Below are positions 37,222 through 38,418 of a stretch of DNA of 38,418 nucleotides, one piece after another. Source of the stretch: JALHSW01 sp038321755 (GTDB lineage: Bacteria; Actinomycetota; Acidimicrobiia; IMCC26256; PALSA-555); contig JBBQFJ010000013.1 of assembly GCA_038321755.1 (NCBI GenBank), positions 1 through 38,418 of the forward strand, written 5' to 3'. The notes under the pieces are model-generated. The model made no database searches, had not been told where the DNA came from, and saw only the letters and a list, made by a program, of their open reading frames with translations. Position numbers and translations under genes: made by a program. Positions within the stretch are counted from its first letter, which is position 1, and every line of letters begins with the position of its first letter.

Positions 37222-38418
37222 GCACGCCCGCGAAGCCCACCGCCGGCACCGTCGGCGTCGTCGTCGTGAACTACGGCGGCGGCGATCTCACCTTCCGATG
37301 CCTGCAGAGCCTGCTGGCATCCGAGTGGCCCGCCGAACAGCTCCGGATCGTGCTCGTCGACAACCCGGTCGACGGTGCGCTCACGAGCGACGGCCTCGCG
37401 AACCGCGTCGCGACCCAGCTCCCGGCGGTGCGAGTGATCCACAGCAGCAGGAACCGCGGCTTCGCCGGCGGCTGCAACCTCGGGATGCAGGAGCTGCCCG
37501 ACACCGACTTCGTCGCACTGGTCAACAACGATGCAACAGTGGAGCCCGGCTGGCTCGCCCCGCTGATCGCTGCACTTCGCGCCGACGAGACGCGCGGCGG
37601 CGCCTGCCCGAAGATTCTCTTCGCGACCCCGTACGTCGAGCTCGCGCTCCACTCCCGCACGCACCGGCGTGGACGCGGCGACCGACGCGACCTCGGGGTC
37701 CGCGTCTCCGGGGCGCGCGTCGGGACCGACGACGCGTGGTCACGAGTGCAGCTCGTCGACGGCTTCTGGGGCACCGAGCCCACACCGGCCGACGAACCCG
37801 GCGCGCAGTGGACCGCGAGCACCGCACGACTCCGGCTCCCGATGACGCCGATGGGCGCGACCCCCGAAGGTGTTTCGGCGTCGCTCCGACTCGCTGCCGA
37901 CGAGCCCACCAGCGTCACGATCAGCTCCGGCGACCAGACCGTCGCGCTCGACGTGGCCACGACACCCACGTGGCACGACCTCCCGCTCGCGGGCCCGCCA
38001 CTCGAGATCATCAACAACGTGGGGACCGTGCTGAACCCCGACGGCTCGGGTGCGGACCGCGGGTTCCTCGAGCCCGACGACGGACGCTTCGACGACCCCG
38101 TCGACGTCGAAGCATGGTGCGGCGCCGCGGTCCTCCTCTCGCGCGCTTACCTCGACGACGTCGAGGGCTTCGACGAGCGACTGTTCCTCTACTACGAAGA
38201 CGTCGAGCTCTCGGTCCGCGGTTCCGAACGTGGCTGGCACTACCGATACGTCCCGGAGTCCGTCGTCCGCCACGTCCACTCCGCGACCAGCGTCGAAGGC
38301 TCATCGCTCGCGAGGTACTACAACGAACGCAACCGCCTCCTCGTCCTCGCGAGGCACGAGTCCCTCGGCCACACCCTGCGCGCGTCCGGGCGAACGCTCC
38401 TGGTCACCGGCTCCTACG
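37218..38418 (+). CDS. GT2 glycosyltransferase with inserted domain (truncated by window end)
   Basis: The open frame runs off the window after 400 codons. It begins at GTG 37218, overlapping the rmlD stop as GTGA. GT-A motifs: VGVVVVNYGGGDLTFRCLQSLL, SSRNRGFAGGCNLGM, FVALVNNDATVEPGW (near residue 101), then WCGAAVLLSRAYL (near 300) and LFLYYEDVELSVRG (near 328). Between about residues 140 and 290, where related rhamnosyltransferase-like GT2 enzymes are usually short, lies an extra region rich in beta-type sequence (FWGTEPTPADEPG, LRLPMTPMG, SLRLAADEPTSVTIS). Position after rmlD suggests dTDP-L-rhamnose as donor, an inference. Confidence 0.85.
   Translation, partial: MSTPAKPTAGTVGVVVVNYGGGDLTFRCLQSLLASEWPAEQLRIVLVDNPVDGALTSDGLANRVATQLPAVRVIHSSRNRGFAGGCNLGMQELPDTDFVALVNNDATVEPGWLAPLIAALRADETRGGACPKILFATPYVELALHSRTHRRGRGDRRDLGVRVSGARVGTDDAWSRVQLVDGFWGTEPTPADEPGAQWTASTARLRLPMTPMGATPEGVSASLRLAADEPTSVTISSGDQTVALDVATTPTWHDLPLAGPPLEIINNVGTVLNPDGSGADRGFLEPDDGRFDDPVDVEAWCGAAVLLSRAYLDDVEGFDERLFLYYEDVELSVRGSERGWHYRYVPESVVRHVHSATSVEGSSLARYYNERNRLLVLARHESLGHTLRASGRTLLVTGSY

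Overview
The window is a dense, high-GC stretch of bacterial chromosome with no interval over 300 bases lacking a gene. Gene content and style point to the phylum Actinomycetota: G/C-ending codons, many GTG starts, leaderless -10 motifs of the TANNNT type just upstream of start codons, an actinobacterial decaprenyl-phosphoryl-arabinose pathway, and a cobalamin-dependent mutase with MeaB. Class Acidimicrobiia is my best guess, from general resemblance only; I could not run a phylogeny. I see no rRNA, tRNA, CRISPR, insertion sequence or prophage.

Layout. 1-2.2 kb: minus-strand iscS-mnmA pair (tRNA 2-thiouridine), translationally coupled. 2.3-5 kb: a small basic protein and a large envelope amidase with a propeller-like C-terminus. 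5.1-8.3 kb: methylmalonyl-CoA mutase and its GTPase MeaB. 8.3-13.3 kb: a PAS-PAS-GGDEF-EAL c-di-GMP protein, a conserved unknown, a sirtuin, and a rhodanese-ThiF protein whose promoter lies beside a strong inverted repeat. 18.2-13.3 kb (minus): cob(I)alamin adenosyltransferase, PepA with a histone-H1-like tail, a secreted beta-helix protein and a membrane protein. 18.2-21.9 kb (plus): UbiA-type DPPR synthase, DprE1, DprE2 and a HAD phosphatase, which together could make decaprenyl-phosphoryl-arabinose. 21.9-24.3 kb: a GT2 and a GT-C-like membrane protein from back-to-back overlapping promoters. 24.4-27.8 kb: MetH. 32.0-27.9 kb (minus): GT2, GT2, GT-C-like protein and methyltransferase. 32.2-38.4 kb: a complete dTDP-L-rhamnose set (rmlA, then rmlC-rmlB-rmlD), a zinc-ribbon methyltransferase, and a GT2 running off the window.

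How the genes work together. Arabinosyl and rhamnosyl donor synthesis, with five GT2/GT-C proteins plus a truncated GT2, suggest a cell-envelope polysaccharide region. Four B12-linked genes (mutase, MeaB, adenosyltransferase, MetH) lie within 23 kb, without a recognisable B12 riboswitch.

Most unusual signal. The rmlA start is preceded by tandem 17-base units. Each unit is a six-codon mini-ORF whose TGA overlaps the next start as GTGA, forming a staircase of coupled tiny ORFs that ends at rmlA. A second junction (28449-28472) shows the same logic with a four-codon mini-ORF. Short tandem duplications at gene junctions recur elsewhere in the window.
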